DNA of 64,000 bases from Rickettsiales bacterium (GTDB lineage Bacteria; Pseudomonadota; Alphaproteobacteria; Rs-D84): assembly GCA_031266915.1 (NCBI GenBank), contig JAISAB010000007.1, forward strand, positions 1 through 64,000, in the 5' to 3' direction. The notes beneath the pieces were generated by a model that saw only the letters and a list, made by a program, of their open reading frames with translations, searched no databases and was not told the origin of the DNA. Shown one piece after another: positions 30,863-41,292 of the stretch. How positions within the stretch are numbered: position 1 is the stretch's first letter; every line of letters begins with the position of its first letter. The position numbers were made by a program, and so were the translations under genes.

Positions 30863-31591
30863 CTACATCACGAAATCTTCGCCTAGGTAGACTTTCTTGA
30901 CCTTTTCGTCCCGGACGATTTCTTCGGTCGTGCCGTGCTTTAAAATCTTGCCGTCGTGCAGGACATAGCTGCGGTCGGTAATGCCCAGGGTCTCGCGCAC
31001 GTTATGGTCGGTGATGATAACGCCCAGCCCGCGGTTTTTCAACTGGGACACCAACGAACGAATATCGTTCACCGCAATCGGGTCGATGCCGGCAAAAGGT
31101 TCGTCTAGCAGAATAAACTTCGGATCGTTGGCCAGCGCGCGCGCGATTTCGACGCGGCGGCGCTCGCCCCCAGACAATGCGGTCGCAGGACTGCGCCGCA
31201 GGTGCGTTATGGAAAATTCATCCAGCAAATCGTCCAGTTTCCTTTTGCGGCGACGGGCGTCGAGTTCGACAACCTCCAGTATGGCCATGATGTTCTGTTC
31301 GACCGTCAGGCCGCGAAACACGCTGTTTTCTTGGGGCAGATAGCCAATCTTTAACCGCGCGCGCTGATAGAACGGCAGATGGGTGATGTCTTGGGAATTC
31401 AAGAAGATTTGCCCGCCGGTCGCGGACAGCTGGCCCGTGATGCAGTAAAAGGCGGTCGTCTTGCCTGCGCCGTTGGGCCCCAACAGGCCGACCGATTCGC
31501 CGGTTCGGACCTCCATGGAAATGTCCTGGATGACCATGCGCCGGCCGTACGACTTGGACAAGTGTTCGATTTTTAGAATGCTGCGTTTCAT
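30863..31591 (-). CDS. lptB: LPS export ABC transporter ATP-binding protein
   Basis: MKRSILKIEHLSKSYGRRMVIQDISMEVRTGESVGLLGPNGAGKTTAFYCITG...ALSGGERRRVEIARALANDPKFILLDEPFAGIDPIAV. Confidence 0.95.
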   Translation of the reverse strand: MKRSILKIEHLSKSYGRRMVIQDISMEVRTGESVGLLGPNGAGKTTAFYCITGQLSATGGQIFLNSQDITHLPFYQRARLKIGYLPQENSVFRGLTVEQNIMAILEVVELDARRRKRKLDDLLDEFSITHLRRSPATALSGGERRRVEIARALANDPKFILLDEPFAGIDPIAVNDIRSLVSQLKNRGLGVIITDHNVRETLGITDRSYVLHDGKILKHGTTEEIVRDEKVKKVYLGEDFVM

Positions 31592-31602
31592 ATTTGGACC
31601 GC

Positions 31603-32082
31603 TCATAATTGCACCACCAGTTCGTCGGTTAAGATTTTATCACCGTTGTCGGAATCCACGCGTACGTTCCCTGACAAAGTAATCGTCTGATTGGCGCGGT
31701 TGTAATATCCTCGGTTTCCGGAAATTTTGTCTTTTATTTTTTTCCCGTCGGCAACGCGTACGTTCGTGCCAGATATTTTTTCGACATAAATCATGTCGGG
31801 ATTATCGTATTCCTGGCGAGCAACTGCCGCGCGTAGGGTAAAGGGCTCGCCATTTTTGTCCGTTCCAGCAAAGGCAGCATTTGACATTCTGAATTGGTTG
31901 CTGGCGATTTCTTTCATATTTATGGCGGAAATCGGCGTCCACAGCAGCTGGCGCGTGAACAATGTGCCCGCGACCAGCGCGGCGACCATGACCAGTCCCC
32001 ATCCGGTAAAGAAAAATTGCCACAGGCGCTTCAATCGTCTGTGCTGGTTGAAAATGATAAAGCTGCGCTTGCTTCCGGTCAC
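31603..32082 (-). CDS. lptC: LPS export system periplasmic protein LptC-like
   Basis: N-terminal TM, then SNAAFAGTDKNGEPFTLRAAVARQ...; directly upstream of lptB. Confidence 0.75.
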   Translation of the reverse strand: MTGSKRSFIIFNQHRRLKRLWQFFFTGWGLVMVAALVAGTLFTRQLLWTPISAINMKEIASNQFRMSNAAFAGTDKNGEPFTLRAAVARQEYDNPDMIYVEKISGTNVRVADGKKIKDKISGNRGYYNRANQTITLSGNVRVDSDNGDKILTDELVVQL

Positions 32083-32107
32083 GGTCTCAGTCTAGAGCAC
32101 TTGGCGT

Positions 32108-32252
32108 TGAAAGTCAATAGTAGCTAGTCGCTAGTAACTAGTAGCTAATCAATGGTCATTAGCGTATAGTGATTGACGACATCCGTTGTCTGTTATCTGC
32201 CACTATTGATTAAACTACTAGTTACTAGCGACTAGCTACTAGCTACTAATTT
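32108..32252. repeat. Intergenic heptamer inverted repeat
   Basis: tagtagctagtcgctagtaactagtagcta ... tagttactagcgactagctactagctacta. Confidence 0.8.
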
Positions 32253-32298
32253 TTATATTTCATCCAGTCCGGTTTTGTGATATAATCAACCAAGAGAG

Positions 32299-33102
32299 AT
32301 GAACAGAGTTTTTCGATTTTTTATAGTCGCGCTTTGCCTTGCCCCGATTTTATCGGCGCAGGCCGCCGTTCAGGTCAAAAAGGCGGCGACCGTTACGACC
32401 AAGTCTTCGGCCGGCACCGAAGGTGCCGCCAGCCTGGTTCCGACCGTCATCGGATTGGTTTCCAACATTATCGAAATGAACGCAAAGCAGAACGCTTTGA
32501 CCGCAGAATGCATCCCAAGTTCGGCCGAGATGACGTTTGTGGATAGTATGATGAAAGAGTGGGCCAAGTCCGGGCAAACCACGGCCAGTGCGTTGCAGAC
32601 GCTTTTGCGTCGCACACCTTGTCTCGCGACGGACAACGGATATGCGTCCGAAGCCGCAAATTCGGCGTCGGCGGGTTTATCCATCTGCTATAACTCTTTC
32701 GCTGGTACCGGCAACGAGAACATGGTTTGGGAGAAATTTCCAAAAACGGGCAAGGGCACTTATTGCAAAAGTGGCGCGTACAACTGCACGGGCAGCGATT
32801 TGATAACCGTGTCTGATACTTACGATTTATTCAATCTGATAGATTTTGGCGTGGCGGATTACACCATGTCCGAAGCGACGATGGCCGCGAAACTGCTAAA
32901 CAAGGTCGAAACCTGTTCCAGTTCCAAGCTTAGCGCCAAGAAAAAAGCGATGTGGGGTGAATTCTTGACGACGACGGCGGGCTCGCTGGGGCAAAGTACC
33001 AATACCGGCGCGATTATGAATCAGGTCGGCGGCATCGCGTCCGGCGGCGGCGCGGGCGCCTTGGGTTCCCTGGGGTCAATCGCGCAGCAGTTTATAAAGT
33101 AA
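32299..33102 (+). CDS. Hypothetical secreted protein
   Basis: MNRVFRFFIVALCLAPILSAQAA signal; Gly/Ser-rich C-terminus. Confidence 0.6.
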   Translation: MNRVFRFFIVALCLAPILSAQAAVQVKKAATVTTKSSAGTEGAASLVPTVIGLVSNIIEMNAKQNALTAECIPSSAEMTFVDSMMKEWAKSGQTTASALQTLLRRTPCLATDNGYASEAANSASAGLSICYNSFAGTGNENMVWEKFPKTGKGTYCKSGAYNCTGSDLITVSDTYDLFNLIDFGVADYTMSEATMAAKLLNKVETCSSSKLSAKKKAMWGEFLTTTAGSLGQSTNTGAIMNQVGGIASGGGAGALGSLGSIAQQFIK

Positions 33103-33205
33103 TGGTTAGTAGATTTAAGATTGAGCAATCATAAATCTTAAATCCATTGACTCGCATGCCAAAAGTTCGTTATAATCAACCAAAAGGACCAAGGGGTTTT
33201 AAAAT

Positions 33206-34747
33206 ATGAAGAACGTATCTGTGCTTTGCGCTTTGTGCTCTGCGCTTTTATTGGCGGCTTGCGCGGGTTCTGGCGACGGCAACCGGCAATACGCGCCGGC
33301 CGCGACGCCGACCGTGGACTATGTCGAATCTTTGGATGTTTATTCTGCGCCGCACCAGGACTCGTTTCTGAATCAATTGGCGATGAACTATCGCTCTTAT
33401 GCGATATACAACGCGCGCACGTCCGGATACTCTGAAATTGGCGAATTGTTCGCGCAAAAGGCCGTGGCGGCGTTCAGTGGCGAATTACCTTTCCCTGAAA
33501 GTTTGGAAAACTGGCCGGTCGGTGACGAAGAATTGGGATTTGAACTGCATAATTCCTATAACCAGTTGTTGGACGAGTTGAAAAATGACGCGGCCGACCG
33601 CAGCCCCGAGGTTGCCGCCGAAGCCCAGGCGAAATTCGATTGCTGGCTGTCCGCATCCGCCAGCGGACAGGCTTCGACCGCGGATGAATGCAAAATTCGT
33701 TTTAAAAAGGCCATGGCCGCGTTGGATTGCGGCGGCGAAACGGTTGTCCCGGCCAAGGTCGTCGCAACGACGGTTGATTCCGCCGAGCAGGTCGAAACCG
33801 CCCAGCGCGTCAAGACCGAGACTTATTATCCGGAAACGCGCCGTCTGGCCGCGATGAACGGCGCCGGCCATGCGCGCGACGGCGTGATTATCGTCAACAA
33901 CGTCAATGTTCCCGAACACTTGATTAATCCGGTGCCTGTCCAGCCGATGGTGTTCAACCAGAATATTTACGGCGGCGACAAGACTGTCGAAAAAAGCGTC
34001 AGCAACAGCGGCAACGTTTCGGGCAATACGGCTGTCAGCACCGAATGCCGCCAGAATCCGGGTGAATGCCCGTTGCAGCAGCAGCCGGTACCCGCCGATG
34101 ACTTCGTCGATATGGTCGATGTCGTCGAAACGGCTGAGACCGGCGAAATCCCGATGATTGGCGAAGAACTGGTCACGCGCGAGGAATTTATTAATATAAT
34201 GATGGCGATGCGCGCCGAATTGACCGCGATTAACGCGCGCTTGGATAAAATCCAGGCCGCCCAGGGCGACAGGACGATGATAAAAGTCCAGCAGATTCCG
34301 CTGGAACCTAAGCAGCATGTCATGGAAGAAATCTTCGAAATCCGCTTTGACTTCAACAAGTCTGAAATCAAGCCGGAATACCGTGAACTTATCCGAAAGC
34401 TGGCCAGCGCTGCCCAGGAAAACAGAAATATCAAGGTTTCCGTCGTCGGACACACCGATACGTCCGGCAGCGCCGCGTACAACTATGCCTTGGGCGGCAA
34501 GCGCGCCGAGGCGGTCCAAAAAATACTGGTCCAAAACGGCATACCTGCGTCCCAGATAGTGTCCGTGTCCGCCGGTGAAAGGGACTTGAAAGTCCAAACT
34601 GGTGACGACGTACGCAACGCTGATAACCGCCGCGTCAGAGTCGTGAAAGAGGTCCACTATACCGAACCCGCGACACCCGCGCCCATCGCGGTTGAGGTCG
34701 AGGAATACTCTGCGTCTGATTGCGGCGCGTACGGATGTGACCAGTGA
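33206..34747 (+). CDS. OmpA-family lipoprotein (C-terminal peptidoglycan-binding domain)
   Basis: LLLAAC lipobox; EIRFDFNKSEIKPEYRELIRKLASAAQENRNIKVSVVGHTDTSGSAAYNYALGGKRAEAVQKIL. Confidence 0.85.
   Translation: MKNVSVLCALCSALLLAACAGSGDGNRQYAPAATPTVDYVESLDVYSAPHQDSFLNQLAMNYRSYAIYNARTSGYSEIGELFAQKAVAAFSGELPFPESLENWPVGDEELGFELHNSYNQLLDELKNDAADRSPEVAAEAQAKFDCWLSASASGQASTADECKIRFKKAMAALDCGGETVVPAKVVATTVDSAEQVETAQRVKTETYYPETRRLAAMNGAGHARDGVIIVNNVNVPEHLINPVPVQPMVFNQNIYGGDKTVEKSVSNSGNVSGNTAVSTECRQNPGECPLQQQPVPADDFVDMVDVVETAETGEIPMIGEELVTREEFINIMMAMRAELTAINARLDKIQAAQGDRTMIKVQQIPLEPKQHVMEEIFEIRFDFNKSEIKPEYRELIRKLASAAQENRNIKVSVVGHTDTSGSAAYNYALGGKRAEAVQKILVQNGIPASQIVSVSAGERDLKVQTGDDVRNADNRRVRVVKEVHYTEPATPAPIAVEVEEYSASDCGAYGCDQ
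33214..33252 (+). repeat. Heptanucleotide repeat (CTTTGCG/CTCTGCG) coding a signal-peptide core
   Basis: gtgctttgcgctttgtgctctgcgcttttattg encodes VLCALCSALLL. Confidence 0.65.
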
Positions 34748-34870
34748 CCTGACCCTTTGGTCGGGAAGTCGGGAAACAGTTGAGGTTGATATTTGATATT
34801 GATGCTTGACAAAAAGAATTTATTGGTATAATATCCCCGTAAAGAGGATGTTTATTTAAGAGGCAATTAA

Positions 34871-35086
34871 ATGAACAAAACAAGTAAATTTAAGACGGCC
34901 GGGCAGGGGTTGAATCCCAATGCCAAGGCGCAAGCTTTTGACACTAAGGCGGCCGAGCAGGGATTGAACCCCAAGACTCCGGCTTTTAATATTGCAGCGC
35001 AATTGGCGCTGTCGCTGGGCAAAGAGGGGTATACCGCGACGCAGATTCAAGACGCCCTGAAACAGGGCAGCGATCTGCAACTTTAA
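34871..35086 (+). CDS. Hypothetical small protein with internal repeat
   Basis: TAGQGLNPNAKAQAFDTKAAEQGLNPKTPAF; TTGACA...TATAAT upstream (34806-34832). Confidence 0.55.
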   Translation: MNKTSKFKTAGQGLNPNAKAQAFDTKAAEQGLNPKTPAFNIAAQLALSLGKEGYTATQIQDALKQGSDLQL

Positions 35087-35149
35087 ACATTGCGCGATAA
35101 AGCGCGATGTGTGTGTTTTGCGTTTTTTCAAACGATGAACAGGTTTGTA

Positions 35150-35178
35150 AAAATCCCGCCGACCCAGCGGGATTTTTT
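35150..35178 (+). terminator. Intrinsic terminator
   Basis: AAAATCCCGCcgacccaGCGGGATTTTTT. Confidence 0.75.
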
Positions 35179-35788
35179 AAAGAATAAAGAGTAAAGAATA
35201 GAGAATAAATAATTCCAGAGTTTGTCATTGCGAGGGGCGTCAGCCCCGCGGCAATCCAGTGAAACAAATTTGTGCGCCCAACGGGCGCACACTCTTTTTG
35301 TCTCTCCTCCTCTTGGGTGGGAGTACCGTCCGCCTTCGTCCGTCGCCGCGGGAGCGGCGCCGAGACTACGGCGCGACCGTACTCCTCTACAGGAGGAGAA
35401 CTTAAAGTGCGATAAAGCCACGCTCTATATTATCTGGATTACCGCGTGGCTGGCGCCCCTTTTTGGTTACCACTTAACAGAACACAGAAACAGTTAAATT
35501 CCTCTCTGGCTAAGGGGGCGGCGTGACGGGGTGTGATATAACGCTTCTTTTGGTGAACAACTGATAAACACATTATAATGGTGTGTATTGACTGGACTAT
35601 GGGAATTATTTCCTTGACAAATCTGTTTTAAATGAATATATTCCAAAATAGGAACTGGGGTAGTCTGTGACGCCACTTGTGGTATGCAATGGACGACTTT
35701 GCTAGTAAGGGCCTGGAATTATGCGCATCCGCTTTTTGCGAAGCGCTTTTTCTATTTCGAAAAGCACACTAAAAACAAAGGAAAAAAT

Positions 35789-37255
35789 ATGAAAAAGTCC
35801 ACAAATATGAAAAAATACATCGCGGTTATTGCGGCCACCGGTGTTTTCGGCGTTTGCAGTGCAAATGCTGCCTTATCGACTATTAGCGACTCAGAAACTG
35901 GGATGCTGTTTGGCGCGGGCTCGGGTAGCGTTAATAACACTACTAATTATTTGAATGGAATCGTTAATGCGGTCAATGCGAACACCTCTGGCGTTTCCAC
36001 CCTGACCACTGACTTGGGCACCGCCGAGGGTAAACTTACCAACGCGAATACCCTGTTGGGTGCAGATTTGAGCGATACAAGCTCGGTGCAAACTGCGCTT
36101 ACCGGCACAATTGCTGGTAACGCAACCACCATTACCGGGGCAATCAATGCGATTGACACAGCGGTCAGCACTAACACCACCAACATTACCCAAAACGCCA
36201 ACGACATCTCGGCCTTGGACACCAGAGTGGACACAGCAGAGGGTAAACTTACCAATGCTAATACCCTGTTGGGTGCAGATTTGAGCGACACAAGCTCGGT
36301 GCAAACTGCGCTTACCGGCACAATTGCTGGTAACGCAACCACTATTACAGGGGCAATTAACGCGGTTGACACAGCGGTCAGCACTAACACCACCAACATT
36401 ACCCAAAACGCCAACGACATCTCGGCCTTGGACACCAGAGTGGACACAGCGGAAAACAACATCACAACCCTGCAAAACGACATGTACGATGCGCAAGAGA
36501 GATTAAAAAACGCAGCTTCCACGTTGGGCATAGACATGACCGACATTGACTCGGTGCAAAAAAACCTTACAGGCCCGAATGCCGGCGGAGGCAAAGCAAG
36601 CACCCTTGTCGGTGCGGTCAATGTAATTGACGCGGCGGTCGGCGTTAACGCCACTAAACTTGCCAACGCTGGAAACGCGCTGGGCATAGACCTGAGCGAC
36701 GCGTCGGCAATGGACGACGCGCTTACCGGCCCGAATGCCACCGGAAAAACCAACTTTGTCGATGCGGTCAATACGATTGATGCCGCGGTTGGTGATTTGT
36801 CGACGTTCAACGGATTGCTTACCGGTTCCAGCTCGGTCGTAGAGGCCGCATTGCGCAATGCCGATAACATCGGAAATATGTCGTTTAACGGTGCGGCCAG
36901 CAGCTCGCTGAGCCTGACCGAAGCAATCAACGCGAACCAGGCTTGGGCGCAGGGCGAATTCAACGCGCTGGGCAATCGGATTCAGGGCGTCAGCGACCGC
37001 GTTGATGATTTGAGCGACGAACTGCGCGCCAGCCTTGCGGCCGCGAACGCGATGTCCGCGCTGGTTCCGAACGCCCGTTCGGTCGGCAACACCCAGCTTT
37101 CCATCGGCACCGGCGGCTATCGTGACCAAGTTGGTGTCGCGGCGGGCTTGTTCCACTATGTTTCGGACGGAGCTTTGCTGAACGCCGCCGTTTCCTATGG
37201 TACGGGAAAACAGGGCGACCTGGGCTGGCGCGCTGGAATCACTTTTGGATTCTAA
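35789..37255 (+). CDS. YadA-like trimeric autotransporter adhesin
   Basis: MKKSTNMKKYIAVIAATGVFGVCSANA; repetitive stalk; C-term NAMSALVPNARSVGNTQLSIGTGGYRDQVGVAAGLFHYVSDGALLNAAVSYGTGKQGDLGWRAGITFGF. Confidence 0.85.
   Translation: MKKSTNMKKYIAVIAATGVFGVCSANAALSTISDSETGMLFGAGSGSVNNTTNYLNGIVNAVNANTSGVSTLTTDLGTAEGKLTNANTLLGADLSDTSSVQTALTGTIAGNATTITGAINAIDTAVSTNTTNITQNANDISALDTRVDTAEGKLTNANTLLGADLSDTSSVQTALTGTIAGNATTITGAINAVDTAVSTNTTNITQNANDISALDTRVDTAENNITTLQNDMYDAQERLKNAASTLGIDMTDIDSVQKNLTGPNAGGGKASTLVGAVNVIDAAVGVNATKLANAGNALGIDLSDASAMDDALTGPNATGKTNFVDAVNTIDAAVGDLSTFNGLLTGSSSVVEAALRNADNIGNMSFNGAASSSLSLTEAINANQAWAQGEFNALGNRIQGVSDRVDDLSDELRASLAAANAMSALVPNARSVGNTQLSIGTGGYRDQVGVAAGLFHYVSDGALLNAAVSYGTGKQGDLGWRAGITFGF
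36026..36451 (+). repeat. Tandem duplication of a 213-bp (71-aa) stalk unit
   Basis: GKLTNANTLLGADLSDTSSVQTALTGTIAGNATTITGAINA[IV]DTAVSTNTTNITQNANDISALDTRVDTAE x2. Confidence 0.9.
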
Positions 37256-37344
37256 GTGTAATGGCGCGAGTTCGCGAAGCGTAAAACAAATCGCTTCGCG
37301 AACTCGCCAAGGTTTATGCTTCACGAAAGAAAAAGGATTCTAAC

Positions 37345-37806
37345 ATGAAGAAATTTTGCATTTATTTGGCCTTTGGGCTTTGCGTTACCGGCGCGTATGC
37401 AGCCGGCGGCCACGATACCATCGCCGATATATATTTCCGGTTTGACAAGTCGGATATAACGCCGGTCGCTTCGGTCGTTCTGGAAAATGTCGCGGCCCGC
37501 GTGGAACATCCGAAATGCGTATCAGTCCGCGTTGTCGGTCATACGTGCGCGCTGGGCAAAAAAGGATACAACGACAGACTTGGTTTGAAGCGCGCCAAAT
37601 CCGTGAAAGCCGCGCTTGTCCGCATGGGATTTAATCCCGATAATATTCAGGTCGAAACAGTCGGCAGTCGGGAACCGATTGCGAAGTACGATCGCGCGGG
37701 CAGCCGTACCGAGAAAAACCATATCCGGAACCGTGTTGCGGAAATTTATCTTTTGCCGCGCACCACCAGCTGGTGGCAGGAGTTCAATTGCAAACGGGGT
37801 TTATAA
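37345..37806 (+). CDS. OmpA-family domain protein
   Basis: DIYFRFDKSDITPVASVVLENVAARVEHPKCVSVRVVGHTCALGKKGYNDRLGLKRAKSVKAALV. Confidence 0.85.
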   Translation: MKKFCIYLAFGLCVTGAYAAGGHDTIADIYFRFDKSDITPVASVVLENVAARVEHPKCVSVRVVGHTCALGKKGYNDRLGLKRAKSVKAALVRMGFNPDNIQVETVGSREPIAKYDRAGSRTEKNHIRNRVAEIYLLPRTTSWWQEFNCKRGL

Positions 37807-37830
37807 AAAACCGGCTTTGGCCGGTTTTTT
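37805..37830 (+). terminator. Intrinsic terminator
   Basis: AAAAAACCGGCtttgGCCGGTTTTTT. Confidence 0.85.
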
Positions 37831-37882
37831 AAATAGCAATTGGGGCGCGGTAACCGCCCGCTGTGGCTCTTTGGCATGGTAA

Positions 37883-39046
37883 CTATCGAGAATATTTGAA
37901 CAGAATTTCCTTATCCTTATTTGGGATATTATTATAACAACTCCTAATCCTTGCGTATTTTTCGCCAGACAACTTTAATGCGATGTCATAACGAAGTTTA
38001 TTCGCCCGCGCGAGCATTTGTTTGATTCCCGCTGCATCAATCTTGCCGTTCGAATTCAACAAATCTTTATAACGCAGGGCATAAGGTTCGCGCAGTGTGA
38101 CCGGGACACAGACGCCAACAGTATCGCGGCCAACACCGTCATAACAAACAAAATTGTCTCCAAGATACTCACATGCATCAAAGTTTTTGTCTTGCAACAT
38201 TTTATTTCCGATTGGTGACCTTGGCTCTGCAATAAGATACCTAAACTTTCCGCCGCTGGTTTTGCGCGATATTTGCGATTCAATAGCTTCTACGCTACCA
38301 TAGTAGATGATGGCATTCTTCGTCCCATCAAGATAGTTGCTGATAACATCATAGTTATATTTTAATCCGGAAAATTCATTAATCGATTCGATTGATACGT
38401 CAGGCAAATAAAAGTCTTTCATAGAATTATATGTGGCATTTTCTCTTTCTTCTAAGTCTTTCGCATTTTTCAGTCTTGATTGCTCGTTTTTCGCTTTGTT
38501 CAGTTCTGATTCGAAATTCTGTTTTTTCTTGCGCGCAACGGCAATGCTATCTCTGAGAGCTTTTAATTCTGGCGGCATAATACCAAAATTTCTATAAATC
38601 TTGGCACCAAATTCATATTTACCCTTAATATAGAATCCGCGGTCAGCTATATAATCTCGCATAGGATAGAAGTATTGTCCTATCTTTCTTTCAACTATAA
38701 GGGGAATTACTTTTGATTCATCAAAGAAACCATGTACATCCACATTTTCTATGGTAGATTTTCTAGTAATCTGTCCAATAACTACTTCCGCATACACGTT
38801 TTCTTTTGCGAACTTCGTTTCCAGTTCTTTCTCTTGCTTTTCCAAACCTTCCAGATAATCTATGTAATAATCAACGCTGTCATGCATGGAAAGATAATAT
38901 GTTTTCCTGTCATCTGGCAGAATATCTGAATTTTTTATTTCGCGTTTTGATGGCGTTTCTTCTTTGGGTTCATGAAAGACGTAGGCTGTAATACCACAGC
39001 AAGCAGCCATTATAAAAAGACATTCAAAAAAATTAGATTTTTTCAT
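37883..39046 (-). CDS. Hypothetical membrane-anchored protein
   Basis: N-terminal TM FFECLFIMAACCGITAYVF; coiled coil. Confidence 0.55.
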   Translation of the reverse strand: MKKSNFFECLFIMAACCGITAYVFHEPKEETPSKREIKNSDILPDDRKTYYLSMHDSVDYYIDYLEGLEKQEKELETKFAKENVYAEVVIGQITRKSTIENVDVHGFFDESKVIPLIVERKIGQYFYPMRDYIADRGFYIKGKYEFGAKIYRNFGIMPPELKALRDSIAVARKKKQNFESELNKAKNEQSRLKNAKDLEERENATYNSMKDFYLPDVSIESINEFSGLKYNYDVISNYLDGTKNAIIYYGSVEAIESQISRKTSGGKFRYLIAEPRSPIGNKMLQDKNFDACEYLGDNFVCYDGVGRDTVGVCVPVTLREPYALRYKDLLNSNGKIDAAGIKQMLARANKLRYDIALKLSGEKYARIRSCYNNIPNKDKEILFKYSR

Positions 39047-39065
39047 TTTTATTTCCTACAAAAAC

Positions 39066-39476
39066 TTATTTGTGATATTCGCGCGCAGTCTTTTTAATAA
39101 TATTATTACGAAAATTTTCAGATGAAGAACAATACGCATAACGAACTTTGTCATACTTTTTTCCGCTTAAAACACGCTTATCATGGATGATGATACGTTC
39201 AAAATCTGTTTTGGTCATCAAATCGCAATCTTCAGCCGGTGCGATTGCCCAATGCTGCATATCGTTATTTATCTTGCGATAAAGGCTGTCATATTCCAGC
39301 ATTTCTGTTATATTTTCACGCATGACTTTTTTTGCGGCGCGGTCGGATTTGGACATATTTATAAAATCCAAAGTATCCGGGTTTTTAGTCAAATAGAACA
39401 TCAGCGCGATTCCTGCAATGACACCCGCTGATAATGCTTTTATTGTTAATAAATCATAATTTTGTTTTTTAGTCAT
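39066..39476 (-). CDS. Hypothetical membrane-anchored protein
   Basis: TM IKALSAGVIAGIALMFYL; intact ORF. Confidence 0.5.
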   Translation of the reverse strand: MTKKQNYDLLTIKALSAGVIAGIALMFYLTKNPDTLDFINMSKSDRAAKKVMRENITEMLEYDSLYRKINNDMQHWAIAPAEDCDLMTKTDFERIIIHDKRVLSGKKYDKVRYAYCSSSENFRNNIIKKTAREYHK

Positions 39477-39810
39477 TTTGTTTTTCCCTTTGGTTTAAAC
39501 CTGTCTTTATGCACTTCGGACAAACATCAGATTTGGTGCTTTTCAATTCTATCCCTCTTGTATATTTTGTCAAATATTTTTGTCAAGAAAATGACATGTT
39601 ATTATTTCGGGATTTTTCTGAACAGTTAGTCATTGTAGCTTTCTCTGATGATTTACTTTATCGGAAGAAAAATAGTAAAAATCGATTTCGTTCATCAGTG
39701 CTTGACATTTTTTGCTTTTTCGCTACAATAGGAAAAACATAGCGGATGTTTCCGCAAAAAAGTTTCCATAAAAAAATTTAAAAAAGAAAATACAGAGGGA
39801 GTATATCCAA

Positions 39811-41079
39811 ATGCATGTGAATGAACTTAAGACAAAATCGCCGAAAGAGCTCTTGAAAATAGCCGAGGACATGGGCATCGAAAACCCGTCCCAGCTGAAT
39901 GTGCAGCAATTGCGCTTCGCGGTGCTGCGCGTTATCGCCACCGATAAAAAAACAACCCTGATTGGCGACGGCGTGCTGGAACGCATGCAGGACGGATTCG
40001 GATTTCTGCGCGCGCCGGAAAGCAACTATCTGGCCGGCCCGGACGATTTGTACGTATCCCCGTCGCTAATCAAAAGATACGGATTGAAGACAGGCGACTA
40101 TGTCGAGGGTCAAATCCAGGCCCCCCAGAACGAATCAGAACGTTATTTTGCGTTGGAGACAATCGAACGCGTGAACGGCGGCGACCCTGCGACGTTGCGC
40201 CACCGCATATCGTTCGACGACATGACGCCGCTGTATCCGGACGAAATGCTGAAAATGGAAGTAGACGACGAAAAGGACAGGGGCCGTTCTTTGTCCGCGC
40301 GCGTTATCGATTTGATTTCTCCGACGGGCAAGGGCCAGCGCTCGCTGATTGTCGCGCCGCCGCGCACCGGAAAAACGGTCATGCTGCAGAACATCGCCAA
40401 TTCCGTCGCGACGAACTATCCCGATGTAAAGCTGATAGTGCTGCTGATTGACGAGCGTCCCGAAGAAGTCACCGACATGCAGCGCAGCGTCAAAGGCGAA
40501 GTCATATCCAGCACTTTCGACGAACCGGCATCGCGCCATATCCAGGTCGCGGAAATGGTCATCGAAAAGGCCAAGCGCCTGGTCGAGGCCGGCCAGGATG
40601 TCGTCATCCTGTTAGATTCCATCACGCGTTTGGGCCGCGCATACAATACGGTCGTCCCGTCGTCTGGCAAGGTTCTGACCGGCGGCGTCGACGCGTACGC
40701 GCTGCAGCGTCCGAAGCGTTTCTTTGGCGCGGCCCGTAATATCGAAGGCGGCGGATCTTTGACCATCATCGCGACGGCGCTGGTCGACACCGGTTCCAAG
40801 ATGGATGAAGTCATATTCGAAGAATTCAAGGGAACCGGCAACAGCGAGATTATCCTGGACCGCAAATTGTCTGACAAGCGCGTCTATCCGGCAATCGACA
40901 TCACGAAATCCGGCACGCGCAAGGAAGACTTGCTGGTCACCAAGGACGTATTGTCCAAGATGTATGTGCTGCGCCGGATTATCAATCCGATGCAGACGCT
41001 GGAGGCGATGGAATTTCTGTTGGACAAGCTGCGCACGACCAAAACGAATGCCGATTTCTTTGGCGCCATGAACGGGTAA
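39811..41079 (+). CDS. rho: Transcription termination factor Rho
   Basis: [40 protein letters not shown]...[29 protein letters not shown]. Confidence 0.98.
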   Translation: MHVNELKTKSPKELLKIAEDMGIENPSQLNVQQLRFAVLRVIATDKKTTLIGDGVLERMQDGFGFLRAPESNYLAGPDDLYVSPSLIKRYGLKTGDYVEGQIQAPQNESERYFALETIERVNGGDPATLRHRISFDDMTPLYPDEMLKMEVDDEKDRGRSLSARVIDLISPTGKGQRSLIVAPPRTGKTVMLQNIANSVATNYPDVKLIVLLIDERPEEVTDMQRSVKGEVISSTFDEPASRHIQVAEMVIEKAKRLVEAGQDVVILLDSITRLGRAYNTVVPSSGKVLTGGVDAYALQRPKRFFGAARNIEGGGSLTIIATALVDTGSKMDEVIFEEFKGTGNSEIILDRKLSDKRVYPAIDITKSGTRKEDLLVTKDVLSKMYVLRRIINPMQTLEAMEFLLDKLRTTKTNADFFGAMNG

Positions 41080-41103
41080 GGCGCAATTTCGCCGGCATGC
41101 GGG

Positions 41104-41144
41104 CAAACAAAAGACGGGGCGGCTGCCGCCCCGTCTTTTGTTTG
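41104..41144 (+). terminator. Intrinsic terminator downstream of rho
   Basis: CAAACAAAAGACGGGGCGGCtgCCGCCCCGTCTTTTGTTTG. Confidence 0.85.
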
Positions 41145-41292
41145 CGGAAATTCGGCCGGCATAGCCGGCAGATGGGAATTATCTTGATTTTTAACCGGAT
41201 TTCTGATACCATGCGGCACATCAGATGTCATGGTCATTACCGCAATTCAATCAAATCGGAAATCGACCAGCCCAGCCTATTTTTGAAAAGCT

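Noticed and set aside
35684-35788. N-terminal extension of the YadA-like ORF
   Set aside because: The signal peptide and RBS (AAAGGAAAAAATATG) place the start at 35789
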